A stretch of 33,544 bases of DNA, from contig NZ_LAVK01000036.1 of NCBI RefSeq assembly GCF_001083795.1, forward strand, positions 1 to 33,544, read 5' to 3'. Positions 14,803 through 23,052 of this stretch are shown here, in pieces. Under the pieces are notes generated by a model. That model saw only the letters and a program-made list of their open reading frames with translations. It had not been told where the DNA came from and made no database searches. The position numbers and the translations under genes were made by a program. Within the stretch, counting starts at the first letter, position 1. Each line of letters opens with the position of its first letter. This DNA comes from Streptomyces sp. SBT349 (GTDB lineage Bacteria > Actinomycetota > Actinomycetes > Streptomycetales > Streptomycetaceae).

Positions 14803-16809
14803 TCATTCGATCGTGACGGTGGTGGTCTCGGTGATCTGGTCGACGTCGGAGGTGCGGATCGTCAGCGCCAGCTCCCACGCCCCGGGGCGGGGCAGCTGGA
14901 CGCCGGTGGCGGTCCAGTGGCCGACGTCCACGTGCAGCGGGTCGAGGCGCAGCGGGCCGATCGCGTCGGACGGGTCTTCGGACGGAAGGGTGAGCGCCAC
15001 GCGGACCTCGGCGGCGCCGGTGGGGGCGCCCTCGGGGTCCGTGAGGCGGATGTGCATGGTGTTCTCGCCGGTGCGCGCCGGCGTGAGCTCGATCAGCGCC
15101 GTGCCCTGGCCGGAATCGCCGCCGGTGTCGTAGGGGAGGGACAGGCTGCCCGGGTCCTGGGCCTGCGGCGGCCCGTTCTCCCCGGCCCCGGCCTCCCCAT
15201 TCTGCGCTGCCTCGGCCGCCGCGGTGCGCGCGGGGGTGGTCCCGGTGAGCCCCGTGGTCACGGCGAGCAGAACGGCCGCCAGGGCCACCTCCGCCAGCAC
15301 GGAACGCCGCAGGCCCGAGCGGTGCGGGTCGGCGTCACGCGCTTTCACCCGCCCGGCGCGCGCCACGGCGGCGCGCTGCCGGGCGAGCTGCCTGGCACGT
15401 TCCGGATCGACCGCGGCCTCCCCCTCCGCCGCCCCGCCCGCACCGACGGCCACCGGCTCCGGCGCGGAGGCCGCCTCCGCGCCCGCCTCCGCCGGGGCCT
15501 CGGCGTCGGCGGAGTCGGCGGCGGCGGCGTCCGGCCGGGCGTCGTCGAGGCGCCCGGTCCTGCGCCGGGACGCCCAGGCCACGGTCAGCAGCGTGACGAC
15601 CAGGGCGACCTTGATCAGCAGCAGCTGCCCGTAGGAGGTCTCCGTCAGCGCCGACCACGACCAGCCGATCTGCCGCCACGCCTGGTAGAGGCCGGTGACC
15701 GCCAGGACGGTGACGCTGGTCAGCGCCACGGCGGAGAACCGCCGCACCGCCGAGCGCGGCAGCGCGGGCTCGGTCCGCAGCAGCACCAGCAGCGTGACGA
15801 GGCCGCCGAGCCAGGCGGAGACCGCGAGCAGGTGGACGATGTCCAGCGGAATGGCGAGGCCCGTCTGCCGCCCGGTGGACGCGTGTTCGGACATCGCCCA
15901 GCTCGCGGCGATGCCCGCGGCGAGGATCGAGCCGCCGAGGGCCAGGCCGAACGTCAGGTCGCGCACCCGTTCCGCCGTCGCCTCGTCCGGATCCGGCAGG
16001 GCGCGCTGCCGGGCGTAGCCGCCGTGCAGCACCGCGATGAACACCCCAGCCGCCGCGAGCAGCAGCAGCCGCGTGACCAGGGCCGTTCCCGTCTTGGTGT
16101 CGATGACGTCGCGCAGCCCGCCCAGGTCGAACGCGTCGGCCAGGTCGCCGCTCCCGGTGTAGGGCGTGCGCAGGAGCAGCAGCGCGATGGTCGACGCGGT
16201 GAGCGCGGTCCAGCCGGTGAGCGTGACGCGCTGCACCGTGCGCCGCGAGGCCGCGACCGGCCAGCAGGCGAGGGCGAACGCGCACGCGCCGCCCAGCAGC
16301 ACGAACCCGCCGTACGCCGTGTAGCGCGCGACGTCGTAGAGGAGCCCCGAGACGCCGTCGTCGCCGGTCTCGGCCACGGCGCCCGGCTCGACGCTGGTCT
16401 CGGACGGCGCGCCGACGGAGAAGGTGAACGCCCCGGATATGGGGTGGCTGTCGGCGGAGACGACCTGCCAGGTGACGGTGTAGGTGCCGTCGGCCAGGTC
16501 GTCCCCGGGGAGGGCGACGGCGTAGGTGTGGTCGCCGAGGTCGGCCGTCTCGCCCCCGGTCGCGACGGCGTCGCCGTCCGGGTCGAGGACGCGGACGCCG
16601 TCGTCGGCGAGCGAGACGGCCTCGGTGAAGGTGAGGGTGATCTCCGCGGGCGCCGTGGCCACCACCTCCCCGTCCCCCGGCGTGCTGCCGGCGAGCGAGG
16701 CGTGGGCCGTCGCGGGCGTGGCCGCGAGCAGCAGCGCGGCGAGCGCCGCGCACACGGCGCCGGCGGCCACGAGCAGCGAGGTCAGGGTGCGGGGGACGGC
16801 GGTGGTCAT
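14803..16809 (-). CDS. Copper resistance/transport fusion CopC-CopD-YtkA
   Basis: 668 residues. Signal peptide ending ...ATPATA, so the mature protein starts HASLAGSTP with His36 as the amino-terminal Cu(II) ligand. The CopC domain (36-132) also carries Asp120 and His122 in SADSHPISG, the rest of the site. CopD domain (about 150-430) has around eight membrane helices, with a SEHAS segment and histidines in HLLAVSAW. A long charged Ala/Glu/Arg loop follows (about 430-490), another helix (about 498-520), and a C-terminal extracellular YtkA-like beta domain (about 560-668). It should bind copper outside and move it across the membrane. Ten bases separate it from ecuC upstream, so it belongs to the sco-ecuC-copCD-dtpA operon. 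Confidence 0.93.
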   Translation of the reverse strand: MTTAVPRTLTSLLVAAGAVCAALAALLLAATPATAHASLAGSTPGDGEVVATAPAEITLTFTEAVSLADDGVRVLDPDGDAVATGGETADLGDHTYAVALPGDDLADGTYTVTWQVVSADSHPISGAFTFSVGAPSETSVEPGAVAETGDDGVSGLLYDVARYTAYGGFVLLGGACAFALACWPVAASRRTVQRVTLTGWTALTASTIALLLLRTPYTGSGDLADAFDLGGLRDVIDTKTGTALVTRLLLLAAAGVFIAVLHGGYARQRALPDPDEATAERVRDLTFGLALGGSILAAGIAASWAMSEHASTGRQTGLAIPLDIVHLLAVSAWLGGLVTLLVLLRTEPALPRSAVRRFSAVALTSVTVLAVTGLYQAWRQIGWSWSALTETSYGQLLLIKVALVVTLLTVAWASRRRTGRLDDARPDAAAADSADAEAPAEAGAEAASAPEPVAVGAGGAAEGEAAVDPERARQLARQRAAVARAGRVKARDADPHRSGLRRSVLAEVALAAVLLAVTTGLTGTTPARTAAAEAAQNGEAGAGENGPPQAQDPGSLSLPYDTGGDSGQGTALIELTPARTGENTMHIRLTDPEGAPTGAAEVRVALTLPSEDPSDAIGPLRLDPLHVDVGHWTATGVQLPRPGAWELALTIRTSDVDQITETTTVTIE

Positions 16810-16819
16810 GGCTGCGGTC

Positions 16820-17284
16820 TCACTCCCCGGTGTGGGTTGCGGATTCGACCGGCACGTCGAGGGTGATCGGCTCCGATTCCTCGAAGTGCAGTTCGATGGA
16901 TACGGTCTCGCCCTCGGTGGGCTTGCCGGTCAGGTCCATGAGCATGAGGTGGTTCCCGCCGCGGGCGAGCGTCAGCGCGCCTCCGGCCGGAACCGTGAAC
17001 GAGTCGACCTGCCGCATCGTGTTGTCCACGGTCTCGTGCATCTCGATCGTTCCGGCGAGGTCGCTGGTGACGGAGGTGAGGGTGTCGTCGGCGTCGCCCG
17101 CGTTCTCCACGGTGAGGAACCCGGCCGCCAGGTCGGCGGTGGCGGGCTCCGGGATGAACGCGTCGCGGGCCGACAGCTCGGGCCCCGACGCCCCGTCCCC
17201 GCCGCAGCCGGTCACGGCGAGGGCGGTGGCGGCGGCGAGGGCGGCGAGCAGCGCCGCGGCGCGTGCCGCGGGGTGCCGGGTCAC
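16820..17284 (-). CDS. ecuC: PCuAC-type copper chaperone lipoprotein (EcuC-like)
   Basis: 154 residues from a GTG at 17284 that overlaps the sco stop as GTGA, so translation is coupled. Lipoprotein signal with lipobox VTGC (Cys27). The PCuAC copper site is present: MHETVDNTM followed about 20 residues later by HLMLM, giving the His/Met ligands for Cu(I). In S. lividans the counterpart EcuC works with Sco in extracellular copper delivery to cuproenzymes. The domain is anchored to the outer face of the membrane. Longer upstream reading in this frame is a shadow of sco. Confidence 0.94.
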   Translation of the reverse strand: MTRHPAARAAALLAALAAATALAVTGCGGDGASGPELSARDAFIPEPATADLAAGFLTVENAGDADDTLTSVTSDLAGTIEMHETVDNTMRQVDSFTVPAGGALTLARGGNHLMLMDLTGKPTEGETVSIELHFEESEPITLDVPVESATHTGE

Positions 17285-17943
17285 GGCAGCTCGCCTTCGA
17301 GGAGCCCGGGGATGTCGCGCTGGAACGTCTCGACGGTGACGCCCTCGGTCCAGATGATGTGGGCCCTGTCGTCCGTCGGCAGGAACCCGACGACCTGGGT
17401 GCCGTGCGTGGAGACGATGTCGCCCTCGTCGTCCTCGAAGGACGGCTCGATGTGCACGCCGAGCGAGCGGGCGGCCTCCTGAATGGTCTCGAAGTCCCCG
17501 GTGAGCCCGGTGAAATCGGGGGACTGGGACTCGATCCACGGCCCGAGCGACTCCGGGGTGTCGCGCTCCGGGTCGGTCGTGACGAAGACGACGCGCAGGT
17601 CGGCGCGCTGCTCCTCGGTGAGCGACTCGGTGGCGACGGCGATGTTGCTCATGGTGAGCGGGCAGATGTCCGGGCAGTTGGTGTATCCGAAGTAGAGCAG
17701 GGTGGCGTGTCCCGCCGTCTCGGCGGCGAAGTCGTACGGCTCGCCGTCGGTGTCGGTGAGAACGAGGTCCGGCTTGTCGAAGGGCTGGTCGAGGACGGTC
17801 CCCTCGTCCTCGGCCCCGCCGCCCTCGACCTCGGCGGCCGGGGTGTCGCCGGTGTCCTTGCCGCCGCCCTCGCTGCCGCAGGCGGCCAGGGCGAGCGCGG
17901 CGGTGGCCGCGACGACGGCGGTGGTGATGGTGCGCAGGTGCAT
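17281..17943 (-). CDS. sco: Sco/SenC copper metallochaperone lipoprotein
   Basis: 220 residues from the ATG at 17943 (AGGAA upstream). Lipobox LAAC with Cys22, then an acidic Gly-rich linker. Thioredoxin-like Sco domain at about 50-215 with the copper ligands intact: Cys90 and Cys94 in TNCPDICP and His180 in STHGTQVVGF. Sco proteins pass copper to the CuA site of cytochrome oxidase; in Streptomyces the extracellular Sco also supports GlxA-dependent development. First gene of the sco-ecuC-copCD-dtpA run, coupled to ecuC by a GTGA overlap. A very stable hairpin lies 22 bp upstream and may control read-through from ycnI. Confidence 0.96.
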   Translation of the reverse strand: MHLRTITTAVVAATAALALAACGSEGGGKDTGDTPAAEVEGGGAEDEGTVLDQPFDKPDLVLTDTDGEPYDFAAETAGHATLLYFGYTNCPDICPLTMSNIAVATESLTEEQRADLRVVFVTTDPERDTPESLGPWIESQSPDFTGLTGDFETIQEAARSLGVHIEPSFEDDEGDIVSTHGTQVVGFLPTDDRAHIIWTEGVTVETFQRDIPGLLEGELP

Positions 17944-17965
17944 GAACGTTCCTGATGGTGGTCCG

Positions 17966-17999
17966 GGCCGCGGGGCGCGGGGTGCCGCGCCCCGCGGCC
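17966..17999 (-). terminator. 15-bp perfect hairpin between ycnI and sco
   Basis: Arms 17966-17980 and 17985-17999 are perfectly complementary, all G/C, with the loop GGTG. It lies 58 bp after the ycnI stop and 22 bp before the sco start on the same strand. There is no T-run, which is normal for high-GC terminators. It may end the ycnI transcript or act as an attenuator in the sco leader. Confidence 0.65.
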
Positions 18000-18005
18000 T
18001 CATAT

Positions 18006-18045
18006 GAGACGGAGTGAGACGGGATGAGACGGAGTGAGACGGAGG
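18006..18045. repeat. Four tandem 10-bp repeats (GAGACGGAGT type)
   Basis: Units at 18006-18015, 18016-18025, 18026-18035 and 18036-18045 read GAGACGGAGT, GAGACGGGAT, GAGACGGAGT and GAGACGGAGG. They lie between the ycnI stop and the hairpin. The 10-bp period places each unit on the same face of the helix, which suits either slippage origin or cooperative binding. Confidence 0.8.
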
Positions 18046-18057
18046 TGGGGCGGGAGG

Positions 18058-18834
18058 TCAGGACTCGGCGGAGTCGGCGGCGGGGGAACGGCGGCGGCCC
18101 GCGAGGACGCCGAACGCCACGCCCGCCACGCCGACCGCGATGCCGACGCCGGCCAGCACGCGGGCGGTGGTGTCGGTGGCGGACTCGTCCTCGTCCCCGG
18201 CCGCCGCCGTGTCCTCGGCGTCCTGGGCGTCCTCGGCGTCGGCGTTCGCGCCGTCGTCGCCCTCCGCGTCGGCGGCGGCCTCGGTGCCCTCCGCGTCGGC
18301 GGCCGGCATGAGGTGCAGCACGGGCGCCGGGTCCTCGGGCTCCGAGCCGTCCTCGGCCGGGGGCTCGATCCAGCGGGCGACCTCGCCGTCGTCGTACGTC
18401 TGGATGGTCCGCAGCACCAGGTGCTCGGTCGTCTCGGGCAGCGGGCCGACGGACAGCGGGAACTGCTGGAACATCCCCGGCTCGATCTCGCCGCCCGTCC
18501 AGCGGATGACGCTGGGCGCCTCGGTGATCTGGTTGCCGTGGTTCTCGATCGGCGTCTCCAGCTCGGCGGTCTCGACCTCGACCTCCCAGCCGGGCACCGC
18601 CTGGGGACGGACGGAGGCGAGCGGGTTCTCCATGTCGAGGTGCATCTCGACGCTGACGGTCGAGGCCGTGTCGCTCTCGTTCGGCACCCGGACGTTGAGC
18701 GTGGTGTAGCCGCCCTGCTCGGCCTCGTCCGGGTCCACGGTGACATGGGCCTGGGCGGGGGCGGCGAGGGCGAGCGCCGCCGCGGCGGTGGCGGCGGTGA
18801 CGACGGAGCAGGCGGCGATGCGCGTGCGGTTCAT
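18058..18834 (-). CDS. ycnI: YcnI-type (DUF1775) copper-binding membrane-anchored protein
   Basis: 258 residues from the ATG at 18834 with GGAG five bases upstream (a GTG at 18840 is possible). A Sec signal ends APAQA, so the mature protein starts HVTVDPDEA; the N-terminal His is the Cu(II) ligand known in YcnI, together with a conserved Trp (here in VPGWEVEV or IRWTGGE). The DUF1775 beta domain runs to about residue 180. A highly acidic Ala/Asp/Glu linker follows, then one C-terminal helix (VLAGVGIAVGVAGVAFGVLA) with Arg-rich cytoplasmic end. Role: extracellular copper binding, linked to CopC/CopD in many bacteria. It lies upstream of sco on the same strand. Confidence 0.92.
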   Translation of the reverse strand: MNRTRIAACSVVTAATAAAALALAAPAQAHVTVDPDEAEQGGYTTLNVRVPNESDTASTVSVEMHLDMENPLASVRPQAVPGWEVEVETAELETPIENHGNQITEAPSVIRWTGGEIEPGMFQQFPLSVGPLPETTEHLVLRTIQTYDDGEVARWIEPPAEDGSEPEDPAPVLHLMPAADAEGTEAAADAEGDDGANADAEDAQDAEDTAAAGDEDESATDTTARVLAGVGIAVGVAGVAFGVLAGRRRSPAADSAES

Positions 18835-18917
18835 GGGCACTCCACTGGGGGTGTGGTGGTGAGTGGGGGATGTGCGAGCGCGCGGCGGCGGCGCACCCGC
18901 CCCTCAGGGGGAGTGCG

Positions 18918-19739
18918 TCAGGCCGCGAGCATGTGCTGATGCGTCGCGGGCGCCGGGGGCCCCCGGCGGCTCACGGCGCACGAGAGCACCGCTTCGTGGA
19001 GCACGGGGACGGACAGCTCCGCGGAGCGGACGCGGCCGGGGACACGGGCGTGCTCCGGCAGCGGGGCGCCACACAGGACGCGGAGGAGGCGGAGGAGGCG
19101 CGCCGCGCGGCGCAGCGGCGCCAGCGCGGCGAGCGGGGGCACGCCCGGGGTGGCGAGCGAGAGCCTGACGGCCGCCCAGAGCGCGGCCTCGCCGCGGCGC
19201 AGCAGCCAGCCCGCGGCGAGCGCGGCGGCGAGGTGGCCCAGCAGCATGGGCGGCGAGGCGAGCGAGGCGAACGCCTCGCCGAGTCCCGAGCCGGCGCCCC
19301 CGGCGCCCCCGGCGTGCGCCGCACCGGCCGCGCCCGCGGTGGGCGCCGTGTGCGCGTCCCCGAGCCCCGAGGCGGCCACGATGCGGGCCGCCTCCCGCTC
19401 CGAGATCGCCGGCATGTGGTCGTTGCAGAGCAGCCTGGCCGCCAGCTCCCTGGCGCTCGGCGCCGGGGGCCGGCCGGGGGAGGCGTGCCTGCCGATGCAG
19501 AAGACCACGTGGAGCGCGAGCTGCGAGACGGCGAGCAGCCCGGCCATCGCGGGCACCGAACGTCTCTCGCGCCCGGTCAGCGGAAGGGCGACCGCGAACG
19601 CGGCGGCCCAGCCGGCGGCCAGCGTGGCGGGGCGGACCCCGGGTCCGGTGGCCCAGACGTGCCCGGAGGCGGCCAGCGTGGTGCAAGCCGCGGCGAAGAC
19701 CGCGGCTCGCAGCAGTCGCAGATCGGCTCCGGCACGCAT
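18918..19739 (-). CDS. Multi-pass membrane protein next to the copper genes
   Basis: 273 residues, ATG at 19739. Four or five hydrophobic segments are visible (about 8-28, 38-56, 64-84, 165-185, perhaps 188-205), separated by a Gly/Ala/His-containing loop. It is unusually rich in His and Cys near membrane edges (SGHVW, HVVFCIGRHAS, LCNDHM, LLGHLA, and the C-terminal ATHQHMLAA), which would suit metal handling. I cannot name a family. The gene is 84 bp upstream of ycnI on the same strand, and nothing else lies between, so a part in copper uptake or export is reasonable by context only. Confidence 0.8.
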   Translation of the reverse strand: MRAGADLRLLRAAVFAAACTTLAASGHVWATGPGVRPATLAAGWAAAFAVALPLTGRERRSVPAMAGLLAVSQLALHVVFCIGRHASPGRPPAPSARELAARLLCNDHMPAISEREAARIVAASGLGDAHTAPTAGAAGAAHAGGAGGAGSGLGEAFASLASPPMLLGHLAAALAAGWLLRRGEAALWAAVRLSLATPGVPPLAALAPLRRAARLLRLLRVLCGAPLPEHARVPGRVRSAELSVPVLHEAVLSCAVSRRGPPAPATHQHMLAA

Positions 19740-19958
19740 GGCGGCGCCATCATCTCACCGAAGGGGGGTAGACGGACCGGTGAGGGCGCCCATGAGGCGC
19801 TGAATGACCGGTTCCGACACGCTGGCGTGCCCCCATATCGGGCGAAGCATCCGGTTACATCCGCCGATCGAGGGGTGTTGGGTCAACCAGACGCTTACGG
19901 TTCGCGCCGGTCGGCAATACCTACAGATATGTCGAGCCGAGGCCAGGAGGCGGACGTC
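19740..19958. promoter_or_regulatory. Divergent intergenic region, membrane protein / ATPase
   Basis: 219 bp between divergent genes, so it should carry promoters in both directions. It is less GC-rich around 19845-19935. I could not find a convincing -35/-10 pair. The clear signal is AGGAGG at 19945-19950, eight bases before the ATG at 19959. Confidence 0.4.
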
Positions 19959-20396
19959 ATGAGCATCTGGTGGTCTCTCCAACTGCGGCGGGAAGCGGCC
20001 AGCGTCCCGCTCGCCCGGCGGCTCCTCCTTGGCTCCATGGAGGCCGCGGGCGTCGACGCGGACATCTCCCACGAGGTGTCCGTCGCTCTCTCCGAGGCGT
20101 GCGCGAACGCGGTCCAGCACGGCACGGGACACTCCGGGGTCTACCGGGTGACCGCCTCCGTCCAGGGCGACGTGTGCCGCATCGAGGTGACGGACTGCGG
20201 GCCCGGATTCGAGGCGGGCGCGGCCGTGCCGCGCTCCGAGCCGTTCGACCTGCTCACGAGCGGGCGCGGGATGTGCCTGATCGAGGCGCTCAGCGACGCG
20301 GTCAGCTTCGACAACCTGCCGGGGGCGGGCGGCGCGGTCGTCACGTTCGACAAGGCGCTGCGCCGGCGTGGCGAGAGGCTGCTGCCCACCTCCTGA
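19959..20396 (+). CDS. RsbW/SpoIIAB-like ATP-binding protein
   Basis: 145 residues. The ATG at 19959 is fixed by AGGAGG eight bases upstream; longer frames from further left are shadows. GHKL ATPase fold: N-box EACANAVQHG with Glu46 and Asn50, G1 box DCGPGF (79-84), G2 box SGRGM (101-105). The size and motifs are those of the stand-alone anti-sigma-factor kinases (RsbW/SpoIIAB type) that are very numerous in Streptomyces, which bind sigma factors or phosphorylate STAS anti-anti-sigma proteins. No partner sigma or STAS gene is adjacent, so the target is unknown. Confidence 0.92.
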   Translation: MSIWWSLQLRREAASVPLARRLLLGSMEAAGVDADISHEVSVALSEACANAVQHGTGHSGVYRVTASVQGDVCRIEVTDCGPGFEAGAAVPRSEPFDLLTSGRGMCLIEALSDAVSFDNLPGAGGAVVTFDKALRRRGERLLPTS

Positions 20397-20541
20397 GCCC
20401 CCGGGCCCATACCGCCGACCGCGGCCTATGCATATGGAGCGGTCAGAGGTATTGTCTTGTGATTTGCGCAATCTTTACTTCGTGCGCGTTACCGTGGCGC
20501 TGATCGGGACGTTGCGAGACGTCTCCTAGGAGGTGGAACCC

Positions 20542-20826
20542 ATGGGTCAGATCGGGGCACGGGAGCTTGTCGTCCTTGCCATCGTCGTGCTGCTCGTCTT
20601 CGGGGCGAAGCGGCTGCCCGACATCGCGCGCTCACTGGGCAAGTCGGCGCGCATCCTGAAGAGCGAGACCGCCGCCATGAAGGCGGAGAACCCGAAGGCG
20701 AGTTCCCCCAAGGGGGAGGGCACCGAGCCGCAGCCGGAGGCCGCCCCCCGCACCATCCAGGCCGCCCCGGGCGACGTCACCAGCGCCCGTCCGGTCGAGG
20801 AGACCAAGCCCACCGCCCAGGCGTAG
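20542..20826 (+). CDS. tatA: Twin-arginine translocase subunit TatA/E
   Basis: 94 residues. ATG at 20542 with AGGAGG at 20528-20533 (an overlapping GTG at 20533 is inside the ribosome-binding site and unlikely). A short periplasmic N-terminus, membrane helix 8-21 ending in the invariant Phe-Gly ([11 protein letters not shown]), an amphipathic helix (about 23-42), and a Pro/Glu-rich soluble tail follow, the TatA architecture. TatA forms the transport pore for folded proteins. No tatC is nearby; Streptomyces often carries extra unlinked TatA genes. The Tat substrate DtpA is encoded about 6 kb away, which may be coincidence. Confidence 0.93.
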   Translation: MGQIGARELVVLAIVVLLVFGAKRLPDIARSLGKSARILKSETAAMKAENPKASSPKGEGTEPQPEAAPRTIQAAPGDVTSARPVEETKPTAQA

Positions 20827-20830
20827 GGCC

Positions 20831-21484
20831 TCAGACCCGGGAGCGGGGCGGGGTTCCATCGCGCCCCGCGCCGCGGCCCCGCAGTACCTCGATCACGACC
20901 GGCACCACCGAGAGCAGCACGATCGTGATCAGGATCAGCTCGATGTGGTCCCGCACGGCCGCGACCTGCCCGAGCGCCGCCCCCAGCAGGGTCACCCCGG
21001 CGCCCCACAGCACTCCGCCCACCACGTTGAACGTCACGAACGTCCGGTAGTCCATGCGGCCGATCCCGGCGACGACCGGCGTGAACGTCCGCACGATCGG
21101 GACGAAGCGGGCCAGCACCAGCGACTTCGGGCCGTGCCGCGCGAAGAAGTCCTGGGCCTTCACCACGTGCTCCGCCCTGAACAGCCGCGCGTCCTCCCTG
21201 CGGAACAGCGCGGGCCCCACCCTCCGGCCGAAGAGATAGCCGACCTGGTCCCCCAGCACCGCCGCCACCACGATCAGCGGGCAGACGACCCAGAGCGAGT
21301 GGTGCAGATACGTGCCGGAGGCCACCAGCAGCCCGGTGGTGAACAGCAGCGAGTCGCCGGGCAGGAAGAAGCCGATCAGCAGGCCCGACTCGGCGAAGAC
21401 CACGATCAGGATGCCGATCAGGCCGAAGGTGGAGATGAGCCGTTCCGGATCGAGCCATGAGGGGCCGAGGGCGAGAGCGTCCAT
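20831..21484 (-). CDS. DedA family membrane protein
   Basis: 217 residues, ATG at 21484. DedA/VTT features: ESGLLIGFFLPGDSLLF (about 32-48), with the conserved Glu and Pro-Gly-Asp, and FARHGPKSLVLARFVPIVRT (about 113-132), containing the conserved Gly and Arg residues of the re-entrant region; four to five hydrophobic helices. DedA proteins contribute to lipid-carrier (undecaprenyl phosphate) or phospholipid flipping and to membrane potential homeostasis. It converges with tatA with only 4 bp between stop codons. A TAGCCT box lies nine bases before the ATG (21494-21499), giving a very short or no leader. Confidence 0.93.
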   Translation of the reverse strand: MDALALGPSWLDPERLISTFGLIGILIVVFAESGLLIGFFLPGDSLLFTTGLLVASGTYLHHSLWVVCPLIVVAAVLGDQVGYLFGRRVGPALFRREDARLFRAEHVVKAQDFFARHGPKSLVLARFVPIVRTFTPVVAGIGRMDYRTFVTFNVVGGVLWGAGVTLLGAALGQVAAVRDHIELILITIVLLSVVPVVIEVLRGRGAGRDGTPPRSRV

Positions 21485-21493
21485 GAGGACGCC

Positions 21494-21499
21494 AGGCTA
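21494..21499 (-). promoter_or_regulatory. Putative -10 box of the dedA gene
   Basis: TAGCCT on the - strand, nine bases before the ATG at 21484; the same hexamer is seen before serS and the hydrolase gene. With normal spacing transcription would start 0-3 bases before the ATG. Confidence 0.35.
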
Positions 21500-21582
21500 G
21501 GTCTCCCCGGCCCGGGCTCCTCCGTTATCGTCGGCCGTCGGCGCCGCAACGCCACCCGGACGGCCCCACGACCCCGCGGAGT

Positions 21583-22161
21583 GTGCCCGTGTCTCCCGCG
21601 TCTCCCGTGCCCCCCGACCCCCGTGTGCCCCCGGGCTCGGTCGTGCTGATCACCGGGGTGATGGCCGCGGGCAAGTCGACCGTCGCCGAGGCCCTGGCCA
21701 CGCGCCTGCCCCGGGCCGCCCACGTCCGCGGCGACGCGTTCCGCCGGATGATCGTCTCCGGGCGCGAGGAGCTGATGCCCGAGGAGACCGAGGAGGCCCG
21801 CGCCCAGCTCCGCCTCAGGTACCGGCTCGCCGCCGCCGCGGCCGACCTCTACGCGGAGGCGGGCTTCACCGCCGTCGTCCAGGACATCGTGCTGGGCGAG
21901 GACCTGGCCGCGTTCCCGGCGCTGGTGCGCGCCCGCCCGTTCCACGTCGTGGTGCTGGCGCCCGGACCCGGGACCGTCGCCCCGCGGGAGGAGGCGCGGG
22001 CCAAGGACGGGTACGGGCCCTGGACCGTCGCCGCGCTCGACGCGTCGCTGCGCGAGGCCACCCCGCGCCTCGGGCTGTGGCTCGACACCTCGCGGCAGAC
22101 GCCGGACCAGACCGTCGACGCCCTGCTCGCGGGGCTCGACGCGGCGCGCGTGGAGGGCTGA
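21583..22161 (+). CDS. P-loop kinase-like AAA protein
   Basis: 192 residues from the GTG at 21583; a GTG at 21589 is equally possible. Walker A GVMAAGKST (25-33, Lys31) is at the N-terminus. HVRGDAFRRMI follows, as in small-molecule kinases of the chloramphenicol-phosphotransferase/shikimate-kinase-like P-loop group, and the hydrophobic strand FTAVVQDIVLG provides a possible Walker B Asp. The C-terminal WLDTSRQTPDQTVDAL segment is typical of adenylyl-sulfate/gluconate-kinase-like proteins. Probably phosphorylates a small molecule; the substrate is not predictable. Divergent from dedA with 98 bp between. Confidence 0.85.
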   Translation: MPVSPASPVPPDPRVPPGSVVLITGVMAAGKSTVAEALATRLPRAAHVRGDAFRRMIVSGREELMPEETEEARAQLRLRYRLAAAAADLYAEAGFTAVVQDIVLGEDLAAFPALVRARPFHVVVLAPGPGTVAPREEARAKDGYGPWTVAALDASLREATPRLGLWLDTSRQTPDQTVDALLAGLDAARVEG

Positions 22162-22313
22162 CCCCACCCGCCCGCGCGCCCCGGCTACCTTCCGTGCGGG
22201 GGACGGCGGGGGCGGACGGCCACCCCAGGGCCTGGTGGCAGAAGGGCAGTTGTGGTGCATCATGTGACGGCTGGGAACCTCCGCGTAGGCACACACGGAA
22301 GGCAACATCCGAC

Positions 22314-23030
22314 ATGAATCGCACCTCTCGGCGTCTGGCGACGGGGCTGCTCTGCCTCGGGCTGCTCACGGCGGCCTGCGGATCGGAATCCGACGACGAG
22401 GACGGCGGCGCCACGGCGGCCCCCTCGGATCCGCCCCCCGTCGAGGAGGAGTCCGCGCAGTCGGAGGGGAACGCGGGCTCGGGCGCACAGCTCCCAGGAC
22501 CCGGGGACCCGGACTCCGTCGAGGTGCCGGACGTCACCAGCGCGACCATCCACACCAGCGAGGGCGACATCGCGCTCACCCTCTACCCCGAGTCCGCGCC
22601 GCTCACCGTCACCAACTTCGTCGGCCTGGCCGACGGTTCCCTGGAGTGGGAGGGCCAGCAGGACGGCGAGCCGCTGTACGACGGCACCATCTTCCACCGG
22701 GTGATCGACGGGTTCATGATCCAGGGCGGCGATCCCGCGGGGAACGGAACGGGCGGCCCCGGCTACCAGTTCGCGGACGAGATCGACCCCGAGCTGACCT
22801 TCGACGACCCCTACCTGCTGGCGATGGCCAACTCGGGCCCGGGGACGAACGGTTCGCAGTTCTTCATCACCGTGGCGCCCACCACCCACCTCAACGGCGC
22901 GCACACCATCTTCGGCGAGGTCGCCGACGACGCGAGCCGCGAGATCGTGGACGCGATCGCGACGACCGAGACCGGCATGGGCGACGTGCCCGTCGAGGAG
23001 ATCACCATCGAGTCGGTGACGGTCGGCTGA
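22314..23030 (+). CDS. Cyclophilin-type peptidyl-prolyl isomerase lipoprotein
   Basis: 238 residues. ATG at 22314 (GGAAGG at 22297-22302), lipoprotein signal with lipobox TAAC (Cys22), then an acidic Ser/Pro linker to about residue 70. The cyclophilin domain (75-238) has IFHRVIDGFMIQGGDP with the catalytic Arg, AMANSGPGTNGSQFFIT, and LNGAHTIFGEV, where His replaces the Trp of cyclosporin-sensitive forms, as usual in bacteria. It should assist folding of secreted proteins on the outer face of the membrane. Monocistronic, with a strong hairpin 22 bp after its stop. Confidence 0.95.
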   Translation: MNRTSRRLATGLLCLGLLTAACGSESDDEDGGATAAPSDPPPVEEESAQSEGNAGSGAQLPGPGDPDSVEVPDVTSATIHTSEGDIALTLYPESAPLTVTNFVGLADGSLEWEGQQDGEPLYDGTIFHRVIDGFMIQGGDPAGNGTGGPGYQFADEIDPELTFDDPYLLAMANSGPGTNGSQFFITVAPTTHLNGAHTIFGEVADDASREIVDAIATTETGMGDVPVEEITIESVTVG

Positions 23031-23052
23031 CCGGTCTCCGCCGCGGTTCCGC

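Noticed and set aside
13630..16866. A 1078-residue open frame on the + strand across dtpA and copCD
   Set aside because: It is antisense to clearly functional genes and has low-complexity Arg/Gly/Val composition.
19505..19516. CACGTG core inside the membrane protein gene (and another in dedA) as parS sites
   Set aside because: Only the six-base core matches; flanking bases do not fit the ParB box, and such hexamers occur by chance in high-GC coding sequence.
19804..19962. A 52-codon frame overlapping the RsbW-like start by ATGA
   Set aside because: The overlap looks like coupling, but the frame contains rare codons (TTA, CTA, ATA, several CGA/TGT) and a much lower GC at third positions than genuine genes here, and there is a dedicated AGGAGG for the downstream ATG.
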